Source: Corallococcus macrosporus (GTDB taxonomy: Bacteria > Myxococcota > Myxococcia > Myxococcales > Myxococcaceae). From it: a stretch of 64,000 nucleotides of DNA. A program made the position numbers and the translations under genes. Positions 52,653 through 60,955 of this stretch are shown piece by piece. The notes beneath the pieces are model-generated. The model was given only the letters and a program-made list of their open reading frames with translations, was not told where the DNA came from and ran no database searches. The stretch is from contig NZ_JAFIMU010000007.1 in the NCBI RefSeq assembly GCF_017302985.1, positions 1,550,001-1,614,000 of the forward strand, written 5' to 3'. The first letter of the stretch is position 1. Each line of letters begins with the position of its first letter.

Positions 52653-55619
52653 ATGGCCCAGCACCCGTTCGACGCGGCCCAGGCGGAAGCGCCCCTTGGT
52701 TACACCCTGTCCCTGCTCCTGGTGGGCAGCGAGCGTGAGACGCGCGCCATGCGCGACGCGCTGGAGAAGGAGGACATCCTCTCCATGCTCACGCTGGAGC
52801 CCGTCAGTACGAGGGAGGCCCTGGAGCAGGCGCTGGAGCGCCCCTGGGCGCTGGTGCTGGTGGGCTCGGAGCTCCCCGGCATGTCCTGGGAGGACGTCCA
52901 GGCGGAGTGGGTGAAGCGCGGCCGGGAGACGGCCTTCGTGGTGAGCGCGCCCACCTGGAGCGCGGAGGCGCTGGGCGCCGTGATGCGCGCCGGCGCGCGC
53001 GACTACGTCACCGAGGACCGCTACGGCCACCTGCCCTTCGTCGTCGCGCGCGAGCTGCGCCTGCACGCCGAGCGCGCCCAGCACCAGATGACGGGCGTGG
53101 AGCTCAAGCGCACCAACTACCTGCTCAGCAACATCATCGACGCGCTGCCCTTCGTGCTGTTCGTGAAGGACGCGGAGACGCGCCGGCTGGTGGTGGTGAA
53201 CAAGACGTTCGCGGACGCCTTCAAGGTCACCAAGGAGTGGTTGCTGGGGAAGCTGGACCACGACTACTTCCCCAAGGAGCAGGCCGACTCGTTCATCGCC
53301 ATCGACACGGAGATCCTCGAGACGCGCCGCATGAAGACGTTCGAGGAGGTGGCCCGCGCGGACGGCGTGGACCGCATCTTCGCCACGCGCAAGATTCCGC
53401 TCCTGGACGACCAGGGCATCGCGCGCTTCGTGATGGGCGTCACGGAGGACATCTCCGACCGCAAGCAGAACGAGGAGGCCCTGCGCGCCTCGCGTGACGA
53501 GCTGGAGGCCGCCAACAAGCAGCTGGCCGCCAGCCTGGAGGAGATCAAGAAGACGCGTGCGGTGTCCGCCCGCTCCCTCGCGAGCTACCAGCAGCGCGCG
53601 CTCCAGATGGAGATCATCCGCCAGCAGAACGAGGACCTGGACCGGCTGGCCCAGGAGCTCTCCGTCGCCAAGCGCAACGAGGAAGAGCGCGCCCGCGAGG
53701 CGGAAGGCGCCGTGCGCCTCAAGAGCGAGTTCCTGGCGAACTTCAGCCATGAGATCCGCACGCCGCTCAACGGCATCATCGGCTACTGCGACCTCCTGAT
53801 GCGCGAGGAGGGCAACCGCCTGACGCCGCACGGCCGGCGCGACCTCAACGTGGTGAAGACGAACGCCAAGACGCTGCTGGCGCTCATCAACGACATCCTG
53901 GACCTGTCCAAGATCGAAGCGGGCCGCGTGGAGGTCGTCACCGAGCCGGTGGACGTCGAGGAGCTGGCCGACGAGTGCATGGCCACGGTGAAGGAGTACC
54001 TGAAGGGCAAGGACGTGGCCCTCACCGTGAACGTGGACCCCGAAGCGAAGGAGATCCGCACCGACGCGCTGAAGCTGCGGCAGATCATGCTCAACCTCCT
54101 GAGCAACGCGGCCAAGTTCACCGACACGGGCGAGGTGGCGCTCACGGTGGTGCCCGCGGGCTCTGGCGAGCTGCTGATGACGGTGGAGGACACCGGCGTG
54201 GGCATCCCGTCGGATCAGCTCCCCTTCATCTTCGAGAAGTTCCGCCAGGTGGACGGCACCACCACGCGCAAGGTGGGCGGCACGGGGCTGGGCCTGGCCA
54301 TCGTGCGCGAGCTGACCCGCGTGCTGGGCGGCACGGTGGACGTGAAGAGCACGCTGGGCCGCGGCTCCACCTTCACGGTGCGGCTGCCGGACGTGCTGGC
54401 GACGACGGTGGGCGCGGACAGCCCGCACGCCACGGAGCGCCTGGTGCCCGTGCAGGACGTGGCCCAGCGGCTGGCGCCCATGGCGCGGCCGGGCAGCACC
54501 GTGCTGGTGGTGGACGACGACGTGCTCATCCAGCAGCTCGTCACCGGCCAGTTGGAGCCCGCGGGCTTCAAGGTCGTGACGGCGAATGACGGGCTGGCCG
54601 CGCTGAAGCTGGCCCGCGAGGTGAAGCCGCAGGCCATCCTGCTGGACATCCACCTGCCGCGCATGGACGGCTGGTCCGTGCTGAGCCAGCTCAAGAGCGA
54701 CCCGGCGCTGGCGGCCATCCCGGTCATCCTGGTCTCCGTGGAGGAGCAGCGCGCGCGCGGCTTCAGCCTGGGCGCGTGCGAGTACCTGGTGAAGCCGGTG
54801 GAGCCGGAGCGCCTGGTGGACGTGGTGCAGAAGAGCCTGGCGTCCGCGGGCGCTTCCGCCTCCACGGGCGACGTGCTGGTGGTGGACGACGACGCGGCCA
54901 CGCGCGAGCTGGTCAGCCGCAACCTGCGCCGCGCGGGCTTCAGCACCAACGAGGCGCGCAACGGCGAGGACGCGCTGCTCAAGGCGCGCGTGTCGCCGCC
55001 GTCCCTGGTGGTGCTGGACCTGATGATGCCGAACCTGGACGGCTTCGAGGTCCTGCGCCGGCTGCGCGCGGAGAAGCTGTCCGTGCCGGTGGTGGTGCTC
55101 ACCGGCAAGACGCTCTCCAATGATGAAGAGGCCCTGTTGCGCGACGGCTTCGCCGGCTTCGTGCGCAAGGGCGGCCACGCGCTGGAGGACGTCATCGCGC
55201 AGGCCAAGGGGCTGCTCATGTCCCAGCGGGCGGCCAGCGCGGGCAAGCTGCCCCGCGTGCTGTACGTGGAGGACAGCGAGCAGAACCGTGACATCGTCCG
55301 CCGCTACCTGGGCGGGCTGTATGACCTCATCGAGGCGGAGGACGGCGAGCAGGGGCTGGAGCGGGCCCGCAACGACGCGCCGGACCTCATCCTCATGGAC
55401 CTGTCCCTGCCGCGGCTCGACGGCTGGGAAGTGACCCGCAGGCTCCGCGCGTTGCCGGATGGGCAGAATGTGCCCGTCATCGCCGTGACGGCGCACGCGG
55501 GTCGCGAGTACCAGGACAAGGCTCAGGCGGCCGGTTGCACGGCCTATATGACCAAGCCCCTGGACCGCGATCAGCTCATCGAGACGATTCGTCAGTACCT
55601 AGGGAGAAGCCATGGCTGA
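52653..55619 (+). CDS. Hybrid histidine kinase with PAS and three receiver domains
   Basis: 988 residues. The order is: a receiver-like N-terminal domain (about 18-145) whose phospho-Asp position reads LVLVGSELPG, so it is probably a pseudo-receiver; PAS (about 150-275; LPFVLFVKDAETRRLVVVNK); coiled coil (about 275-360); HisKA (NFSHEIRTPLNGIIGY); HATPase_c (LNLLSNAAKFTD, DTGVGIP, GTGLGLAIVRE); then three true receivers with VVDDD/LLDIHLPRMDG/VKPVEP, VVDDD/VLDLMMPNLDG and VEDSE/LMDLSLPRLDG/TKPLDR. Follows the FIST gene and overlaps the next response regulator by eight bases. Confidence 0.95.
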   Translation: MAQHPFDAAQAEAPLGYTLSLLLVGSERETRAMRDALEKEDILSMLTLEPVSTREALEQALERPWALVLVGSELPGMSWEDVQAEWVKRGRETAFVVSAPTWSAEALGAVMRAGARDYVTEDRYGHLPFVVARELRLHAERAQHQMTGVELKRTNYLLSNIIDALPFVLFVKDAETRRLVVVNKTFADAFKVTKEWLLGKLDHDYFPKEQADSFIAIDTEILETRRMKTFEEVARADGVDRIFATRKIPLLDDQGIARFVMGVTEDISDRKQNEEALRASRDELEAANKQLAASLEEIKKTRAVSARSLASYQQRALQMEIIRQQNEDLDRLAQELSVAKRNEEERAREAEGAVRLKSEFLANFSHEIRTPLNGIIGYCDLLMREEGNRLTPHGRRDLNVVKTNAKTLLALINDILDLSKIEAGRVEVVTEPVDVEELADECMATVKEYLKGKDVALTVNVDPEAKEIRTDALKLRQIMLNLLSNAAKFTDTGEVALTVVPAGSGELLMTVEDTGVGIPSDQLPFIFEKFRQVDGTTTRKVGGTGLGLAIVRELTRVLGGTVDVKSTLGRGSTFTVRLPDVLATTVGADSPHATERLVPVQDVAQRLAPMARPGSTVLVVDDDVLIQQLVTGQLEPAGFKVVTANDGLAALKLAREVKPQAILLDIHLPRMDGWSVLSQLKSDPALAAIPVILVSVEEQRARGFSLGACEYLVKPVEPERLVDVVQKSLASAGASASTGDVLVVDDDAATRELVSRNLRRAGFSTNEARNGEDALLKARVSPPSLVVLDLMMPNLDGFEVLRRLRAEKLSVPVVVLTGKTLSNDEEALLRDGFAGFVRKGGHALEDVIAQAKGLLMSQRAASAGKLPRVLYVEDSEQNRDIVRRYLGGLYDLIEAEDGEQGLERARNDAPDLILMDLSLPRLDGWEVTRRLRALPDGQNVPVIAVTAHAGREYQDKAQAAGCTAYMTKPLDRDQLIETIRQYLGRSHG

Positions 55620-56031
55620 AGCAAAACCGCGCGTCCTTGTCGTGGACGACGATCCGGACCTGCTCGACCTCGTGCAGCGCTCGCTGAGCGCGTACGGGTT
55701 CGATGTGCAGACCCACACGTCCGCCCTGGGCGTGTCCAACATCGTGCGCGCCTCCGAGCCGGACTTCGTGCTCATCGACGTGAACTTCCCCGCCCTCAAG
55801 GGGGACAAGGTCGTGGGGCTGGCGCGCCAGTACGCGCCCCCGGGCACCCGCTTCATCCTCTACTCCGCCTCCGACGAGGCCAAGCTGCGCTCGCTGGCCA
55901 TCGCGTCCGGCGCGGACGGATACATCTCCAAGAGTGTCCAGGGCGCCGACCTGGCCCAGAAGCTCCACGCCATGCGCCTGAAGCCGCGGCCGGCGTCCTC
56001 CAACCGGAATCCCTCACCGGTTGAGAGCTGA
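55612..56031 (+). CDS. Single-domain response regulator
   Basis: 139 residues with one receiver domain: VVDDDPDLLD pocket, Asp in FVLIDVNFPALKG, Ser/Thr in ILYSASDEA and Lys in YISKSVQG. The C-terminal 25 residues are Pro/Arg/Ser-rich. Its start lies inside the end of the hybrid kinase gene (8-base overlap), so it is the probable output of that kinase. The target is unknown. Confidence 0.92.
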   Translation: MAEAKPRVLVVDDDPDLLDLVQRSLSAYGFDVQTHTSALGVSNIVRASEPDFVLIDVNFPALKGDKVVGLARQYAPPGTRFILYSASDEAKLRSLAIASGADGYISKSVQGADLAQKLHAMRLKPRPASSNRNPSPVES

Positions 56032-56045
56032 CTCACCCCCTGGGT

Positions 56046-56065
56046 AAGCCCGACCCCTCGGGCTT
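56046..56065 (+). terminator. Hairpin after the response regulator
   Basis: AAGCCCGA (56046-56053) and TCGGGCTT (56058-56065) are perfect complements around a CCCC loop, 15 bases past the stop. The following CCCCTCCCTCC is not a U-tract. Confidence 0.55.
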
Positions 56066-56124
56066 CCCCTCCCTCCGGAACGATGGGAATCTCAAAAATC
56101 GATAACCTGCAACCCTGGTATGAC

Positions 56125-56152
56125 TTGAAGTTCACCAAAAGGGCTGTAAGGT
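56125..56152 (+). promoter_or_regulatory. Possible promoter of the tryptophan-dioxygenase-like operon
   Basis: TTGAAG (56125-56130), 16-base spacer, TAAGGT (56147-56152), in the most AT-rich part of the 213-base space 56032-56244. The -10 is weak. Confidence 0.3.
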
Positions 56153-56244
56153 AGTCGCTTCTAGAGATTTACGCGCTCACTGTTCTTCCCTGACTGGGGC
56201 GCGCCTCACCCACCACGAACTGCCTGCGTCCCCCCGGAGGCACC

Positions 56245-57801
56245 TTGCATACGTCGACCGATTACAGCCACGCGGAAAAGCTGAAGCATGAGCTGACTCA
56301 GCCCCTGTTCAACGTCATGTTGAAGAAGTGGGTGGGCAAGGGCGAGCTGGACTACGAGCGCTACCTGCACACGGATACCCTGCTGGCGCTGCAGTCTCCG
56401 GAAGGCGAGCTGGTGTCGCACGACGAGCTGATGTTCCAGATCGTCCACCAGTCCCAGGAGCTGTACCTGAAGCTGGCGTCGCGGGAGATGGTGGAGGTGG
56501 TGGCGGAGATGGACCGCGACGCGCTGTGGGCGGTGGTGGCCCGGCTGGCGCGCGTGCAGAAGATCCTGGCGGGCATCAGCTCCGAGATGGCGATCCTGGA
56601 GACGATGACGCCGGCGGAGTACCAGGTGATCCGCCGCAGCCTGGGCAACGGCAGCGGGCAGGAGTCGCCGGGCTACAACACCCTGCGCCACGCGGCGGAC
56701 GGGCTGGAGTCCGCGATGGAGCGCATGCTGGAGCGCCGCGGGCTGACGATGTTCCAGGTCTATTCGGCTGGGGGGCCGAAGGACCTGCAGCACGTCTGCG
56801 AGCAGCTGCTCACGGTGGATGAGACGTTCCAGGGATGGCTGTACGCGCACTACCAACTGGTGCGCCGCACGATTGGTATCGACCGCACGGTGAAGGCGCT
56901 GGACGGCCTGCCGTCGCAGGTGCTGCAGGCGCGCATGACGCTGCCGCTGTTCCGCGCGCTGTGGGACGTGCGCGTGGAGCTGACCGCCGGCTGGAAGCGC
57001 GAGGGTGGCTACGCGCCGGGTGAGTCGCGCACCGGCGGTGGCTGCCCGATGGCGGCGATCAACGCGATGAACGACGCGGCGGTGCACGCCCCGACGGCCC
57101 ACGCGCACCACGCGCCGATGGCTCACGCGCAGCACGCCGCGGCGGCGCACGCGTCCCCGGGGCATGAAGCGCGCACCGGTGGCGGCTGCCCGATGGCCGC
57201 GATGCACGGTCAGCACGCCTCGGTCGCTCACGCGGCGGCGGCTCACGCGCCCGTGGCTCATGCGGCGCACGCCTCGGCGGCTCACGCGCCCGTGGCTCAT
57301 GCATCGCACGCCTCGATCGCTCACGCGGCCGCGGCTCACGCTCAGCACGCCTCGGCGGCTCACGCGCCCGTGGCTCATGCATCGCACGCCTCGATCGCTC
57401 ACGCGGCGGCGGCCCACACGCAGCCGGCTCCGGCTCACGTGGCGGCTCACGCACAGCCTGTTCCCGCCCACGTGACGCACACGGCGGCGGCGCATGCTCC
57501 TCACGCTCCGGCGCACGCGGCGGCGGCCCATGCTCCTCACGTGGCGGCTCACGCTCCTCACGCTCCGGCCCATGTGGCGGCGCACGCCGCGGTGGCTCAC
57601 GCTCCGGTGGCGCACCCGGCGGCGGCTCATGCCCAGCCGGCTCCGGCCCACGTGGCGGCGCATGCTCCGGTGGCTCACGCCCAGCCGGCTCCGGCGCACG
57701 CGGCGGTTCACGCTCCGACGCCTCATGGGCCTCACGGACATTCGCACGCCGCGCATGCTTCGGCGTACGCCCACGCCCAGGAGCTGCGGAGACTGCCGTG
57801 A
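56245..57801 (+). CDS. kynA: Tryptophan 2,3-dioxygenase-like haem enzyme with a 256-residue His/Ala-rich tail
   Basis: 518 residues from TTG 56245, with GGAGG at 56236-56240. The catalytic core is residues 1-255: LHTDTLLALQ, HDELMFQIVHQSQELYLKL (distal His about 68), TMTPAEYQVIRRSLG (substrate-binding Arg) and LYAHYQLVRRTIG (proximal haem His about 202), then LFRALWDVRVEL. The usual GTGGSSG substrate loop after the proximal His is absent; that position reads VKALDGLPSQ. TDO cleaves L-Trp to N-formylkynurenine. From residue 262 there is a repetitive tail: GGGCPMAA twice (Cys-Pro at 267 and 315, the form of haem-regulatory motifs), then AHA, AHAP and APAHVAAHA units with about 50 histidines to residue 510. 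The next gene overlaps it. Confidence 0.9.
   Translation: MHTSTDYSHAEKLKHELTQPLFNVMLKKWVGKGELDYERYLHTDTLLALQSPEGELVSHDELMFQIVHQSQELYLKLASREMVEVVAEMDRDALWAVVARLARVQKILAGISSEMAILETMTPAEYQVIRRSLGNGSGQESPGYNTLRHAADGLESAMERMLERRGLTMFQVYSAGGPKDLQHVCEQLLTVDETFQGWLYAHYQLVRRTIGIDRTVKALDGLPSQVLQARMTLPLFRALWDVRVELTAGWKREGGYAPGESRTGGGCPMAAINAMNDAAVHAPTAHAHHAPMAHAQHAAAAHASPGHEARTGGGCPMAAMHGQHASVAHAAAAHAPVAHAAHASAAHAPVAHASHASIAHAAAAHAQHASAAHAPVAHASHASIAHAAAAHTQPAPAHVAAHAQPVPAHVTHTAAAHAPHAPAHAAAAHAPHVAAHAPHAPAHVAAHAAVAHAPVAHPAAAHAQPAPAHVAAHAPVAHAQPAPAHAAVHAPTPHGPHGHSHAAHASAYAHAQELRRLP
57271..57426 (+). repeat. 78-base tandem duplication in the His/Ala tail
   Basis: Two near-identical 78-base copies (57271-57348 and 57349-57426) encode the 26-residue unit starting ASAAHAPVAHASH. 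They show that the tail grew by in-frame duplication. Confidence 0.9.
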
Positions 57802-58943
57802 CCGTGGCGGCACTCCCGGGAGCCCTGCGCGCGGAGTACCCGCTGCTCCAGACCTGCACGTACCTCAACAGCAACTCCACCGGGGCCCTGCCCCGGGCGG
57901 CCGAGGGCGTGCTGGCGCAGTACTGGAACACGATGCGCGCGTGGCGCGATGACACCTGGGACACATGGCTGTCCCAGATGCAGGCGTACGCGGACGGCGT
58001 GGCGGGCCTCATCGGCGCGCCCGCCGGCTCCGTGGCGCTGGACACCAACCTGAGCGCGCACCTGTCGCGCCTGGCCTCGTGCCTGGAGTTCACCGGAGAG
58101 CGCCGCCGCGTCGTCGTCACCGACCTGGAGTTCCCCACCGTCCCCTTCATCTGGAAGGGCTTCGCGCGCTACGGAGCGGAACTCGTCGTCGTCCCATCGA
58201 AGGACGGCCGCGTGGATGAAGCCGCCCTGGAGGCGGCCATCGACGCGCGCACCCGCATCGTCTGCGTCGCCCACGGCGCCTTCGCCACCGGCGCGGTGCT
58301 GGACGTCGCGCGCATCGCGAAGGCGGCACACGCGGCCGGGGCCCTCATCGCCACGGACGCGTACCAGACCGTGGGCACCGTCCCCATCGACGTGCGTGCG
58401 CTCGATGTGGACTTCCTCATGGGCGGCGCGCACAAGTGGCTGGGCGGATCCGAAGCGGCCTTCATGTATGTGCGCCCGGACCTGCTCCCCTCGCTCCGCC
58501 CCGCCGCCACCGGGTGGCTGGCCGGCGCGTCCCCGCTCGGCTTCCAGCAGACGACGGACTACGCCCCGGATGCCCGCCGCCTCATGGGCGGCACGCCCGC
58601 GCCCCTCATGGTGCTGCTGTCCCGCCCGGGCCTGGAGCTGCTCAAGGGCGTGGGCATCCACGCCGTGCGCGAGCACTCGCTGAAGCTCACGGACCGGCTG
58701 ATGGCCCGCGCGGACGAAGCCGGCCTGCACGTCGTCACCCCGCGTGAGCCGCACCGCCGCGGCGGCGTGGTGGCGATGCGCTTCCCGGGCGACGCCCAGG
58801 TGACGCAGCGGCTGGTGGCGCGCGGCTTCATCTGCAGCCACCGCGGATACCTGCGCGCCGCGCCGCACTTCTACAATTCGCCCGAGGAAGTCGACGCCTT
58901 CATGGACGCGCTCATCGCGGAGCAGCGCCAGGAGTCCGCATGA
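57798..58943 (+). CDS. Class V PLP enzyme, kynureninase-like
   Basis: 381 residues from GTG 57798, overlapping the preceding stop (GTGA). N-terminal YPLLQTCTYLNSNSTGALPR is a class V start, a DLEFPTVPFIWKGF segment and IVCVAHGAFATGAVLDVARI follow, with ATDAYQTVGTVPID holding the PLP-contacting Asp and GGAHKWLGGSEAAF the PLP lysine. The end has GGVVAMRFPG..HFYNSPEEVDAFM. Kynureninase cleaves kynurenine to anthranilate and alanine; the chain is shorter than typical KynU (about 410-420), so another class V lyase or aminotransferase is possible. The link to the TDO-like gene supports kynureninase. Confidence 0.8.
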   Translation: MTVAALPGALRAEYPLLQTCTYLNSNSTGALPRAAEGVLAQYWNTMRAWRDDTWDTWLSQMQAYADGVAGLIGAPAGSVALDTNLSAHLSRLASCLEFTGERRRVVVTDLEFPTVPFIWKGFARYGAELVVVPSKDGRVDEAALEAAIDARTRIVCVAHGAFATGAVLDVARIAKAAHAAGALIATDAYQTVGTVPIDVRALDVDFLMGGAHKWLGGSEAAFMYVRPDLLPSLRPAATGWLAGASPLGFQQTTDYAPDARRLMGGTPAPLMVLLSRPGLELLKGVGIHAVREHSLKLTDRLMARADEAGLHVVTPREPHRRGGVVAMRFPGDAQVTQRLVARGFICSHRGYLRAAPHFYNSPEEVDAFMDALIAEQRQESA

Positions 58944-59980
58944 GCACGGCCCCCATCACCCGCGAGGCGCCGTCGCCCCGCGCCCTGCTGCACCTGCTGT
59001 TCAACGGCGCCCGCGCGCTGGACGTCGTGCAGACGGCCCTCGACCTGGGCCTGCTGGACGCGCTGGAGCCCGGGCCCGTGACGCTGGGCGAGCTGTCCGC
59101 GAAGCACGGCCTGGTGCCCAAGCGGCTCTACAAGTTCCTCGACTGCCTGGAGAGCCTGGGCCTGGTGCAGCGCGAGCAGACCCAGGACGCGCTGGAGGCG
59201 GCCCGCTACCGCGGCGTCCCCGGCCTGCGCGCGGCGGCGGAGGCCGTGCTGGGCGCGAACTCGCTGGAGCGCGACCGCGAGAAGTACGACTGGAAGGCCC
59301 TGCACGGCCGGCTGCCGGAGACGCTGCGCGGTGAGCACTCCATGTCCGCCACGTCCTTCGACTGGCCCCCGCGCACGCCCGAGCAGGTGGAGGGCTTCGA
59401 GGCCAGCATGGCCGCGGGCCTGGGCCCCATCCTGGAGACGTTCCGCACGCACGCGGGCGCGCTGTGGCCCTCCGGAGCGCGGCTGCTGGACGTGGGCGGC
59501 GGAGACGGCACGCTCGCGGAGCACCTGCTGCGCCAGCACCCGGCGCTCGCCGTGGACGTCTACAACCTGCCCGCCACCGAAGCGCTCGTCACGCGCACGC
59601 GCGAGCGCGCGGGCCTGTCCGACAAGCGCATGGGCTTCGTCGGCGGCGACTTCCTGAAGGAGCCCCTGCCCACGGGCTACGACGCGCTGTCGTTCGTGCG
59701 CGTGCTGCATGACTGGCCCGCGGAGGTGGCGCGCTCGCTCATGCAGGCCGCCTTCACCGCCCTGCCCTCCGGCGGGCGCGTGCTCATCTGCGAGGAGTTC
59801 CGCACCCCGGAGCGGCTGGCGGCCCAGTTCTTCTGGTCCTACTTCCTCATCGGCGTGGACACCTGCGTGAGCCGCCTGCGCGAGGTGGAGTTCTACCTGG
59901 AGGCGCTCACCGCCTCCGGCTTCACGGACGCGAAGGTGCTGCCCGGTCCCTTCGAGCTGGTGGTGGCGACGAAGCCCTGA
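58940..59980 (+). CDS. SAM-dependent methyltransferase with winged-helix dimerisation domain
   Basis: 346 residues, start overlapping the PLP gene by an ATGA. The N-terminal dimerisation domain (about 12-80; LFNGARALDVVQTALDLGLL) is that of plant-type and natural-product O-methyltransferases. Motif I is RLLDVGGGDGTLAEHLL, followed by FVGGDFLKEPLP, the DALSFVRVLHDWP segment, and VLICEEFRTPE. The substrate is unknown; an anthranilate- or kynurenine-derived product fits the operon. Third gene of the coupled set. Confidence 0.9.
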   Translation: MSTAPITREAPSPRALLHLLFNGARALDVVQTALDLGLLDALEPGPVTLGELSAKHGLVPKRLYKFLDCLESLGLVQREQTQDALEAARYRGVPGLRAAAEAVLGANSLERDREKYDWKALHGRLPETLRGEHSMSATSFDWPPRTPEQVEGFEASMAAGLGPILETFRTHAGALWPSGARLLDVGGGDGTLAEHLLRQHPALAVDVYNLPATEALVTRTRERAGLSDKRMGFVGGDFLKEPLPTGYDALSFVRVLHDWPAEVARSLMQAAFTALPSGGRVLICEEFRTPERLAAQFFWSYFLIGVDTCVSRLREVEFYLEALTASGFTDAKVLPGPFELVVATKP

Positions 59981-59997
59981 GGTCCCGTGAGTGCGGC

Positions 59998-60023
59998 AGG
60001 ACGTCCCCCACCCCGGGCGTCCT
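59998..60023 (+). terminator. Hairpin after the methyltransferase
   Basis: AGGACG (59998-60003) and CGTCCT (60018-60023) enclose a CCC/GGG extension with one bulge. It lies 18 bases past the methyltransferase stop. No U-tract. Confidence 0.4.
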
Positions 60024-60154
60024 CCCCCGCGTCCGTGTCCGTGTCCTACGCTGGACACCCTGGACCTTCCGACAGGTCACAGGGAGGGCCAGCATGCGCA
60101 GACTGTCCCTCAGCCAGACGCTGTAACCAGCCAAACGCAGACGGGAGGAGCCGT

Positions 60155-60946
60155 ATGACGGGTCCCCGGTCACGAACGGGGTTGAAGGCGGTAGGGCAGG
60201 ACCACGGGTGGGAAGAAGCGCGGGAGTCGCAAGCGCAGCGTGGTGGCAGATCGGCGGCGCGCACGCATCTGGAGCGCGAGGTGATGGTGCCGGTCGATGA
60301 CGCCGTCCTCGTCCGAGGGCGGTTGGCGGTGCCCGCGGGGGCCCGGGGCGTGGTGGTGCTGGCGCGCGGCAGCGACAGCAGCCTCCAGAGTCCACGGCTC
60401 GCGCAGACCTCGCGCCTGTTCCAGGCGATGGGGCTGGGCACCCTGCTGATGGACTTGCTGACCAGCGAGGAGATGGAGGAGCGCCGCACGCGGCAGCTGC
60501 GCTTCAACGTGGGCCTGCTGGGCATGCGCATGGCGGGAGCCGCCCGGTGGCTCCAGCGCGAGGGCCTCACGCAGGGCCTGCGCGTGGGCTACTTCGGCGC
60601 GCACACCGGCGCGGGCGCGGCGCTGTCGGCGGCGGCCTTCCGGCCTGATCAGGTGGAGGCCGTCGTGTCGCGCGGCGGCCGTCCGGACCTGGCTGGCGCG
60701 GTGCTGCCCAAGGTGCAGGCACCCACGCTGCTGCTCGTGGGCGGCGCGGACACGCTGGGCCTGGACATCAACCGCCGGGCCTACGAAGCGCTCCGCACCG
60801 ACAAGCGCATGGACATCATCCCGGGCGCCACGCACCACTTCCAGGAGGACTCGGAGCTGGAGCAGGTGGCGGAGCTCGCCGGGGAGTGGTTCCTCCAGCA
60901 CCTGGGCCGGCCCCGGGATGCCGCGGAAGAAGCCGCGGCGCCCTGA
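60155..60946 (+). CDS. Dienelactone-hydrolase-like alpha/beta protein with His in place of the nucleophile
   Basis: 263 residues from ATG 60155, with GGGAGG six bases upstream. After a polar N-terminus (1-40) the fold is that of a small alpha/beta hydrolase of the DLH type often seen with phosphoribosyltransferases: RGVVVLARGSDSSLQSPR, LGTLLMDLLT, LRVGYFGAHTGAGAALSAA, VVSRGGRPDLAG, TLLLVGGADT (acidic residue about 199) and IIPGATHHFQ (His 227). The nucleophile elbow, normally G-A-S-T-G-A in this group, reads GAHTGA (His about 150). The protein may have lost hydrolase activity or use other chemistry. 174 bases after the methyltransferase, so separate transcription is possible. Confidence 0.8.
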   Translation: MTGPRSRTGLKAVGQDHGWEEARESQAQRGGRSAARTHLEREVMVPVDDAVLVRGRLAVPAGARGVVVLARGSDSSLQSPRLAQTSRLFQAMGLGTLLMDLLTSEEMEERRTRQLRFNVGLLGMRMAGAARWLQREGLTQGLRVGYFGAHTGAGAALSAAAFRPDQVEAVVSRGGRPDLAGAVLPKVQAPTLLLVGGADTLGLDINRRAYEALRTDKRMDIIPGATHHFQEDSELEQVAELAGEWFLQHLGRPRDAAEEAAAP

Positions 60947-60955
60947 GGCAGGGAC

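Noticed and set aside
52602..55496. 964-residue minus-strand frame opposite the hybrid kinase
   Set aside because: The plus-strand kinase has all catalytic boxes; the opposite frame is composition-driven.
57059..58150. 363-residue minus-strand frame opposite the His/Ala tail
   Set aside because: It is rich in Pro/Glu/Arg and open because the tail's codon repeats lack stops on both strands; the plus-strand frame continues a conserved enzyme.
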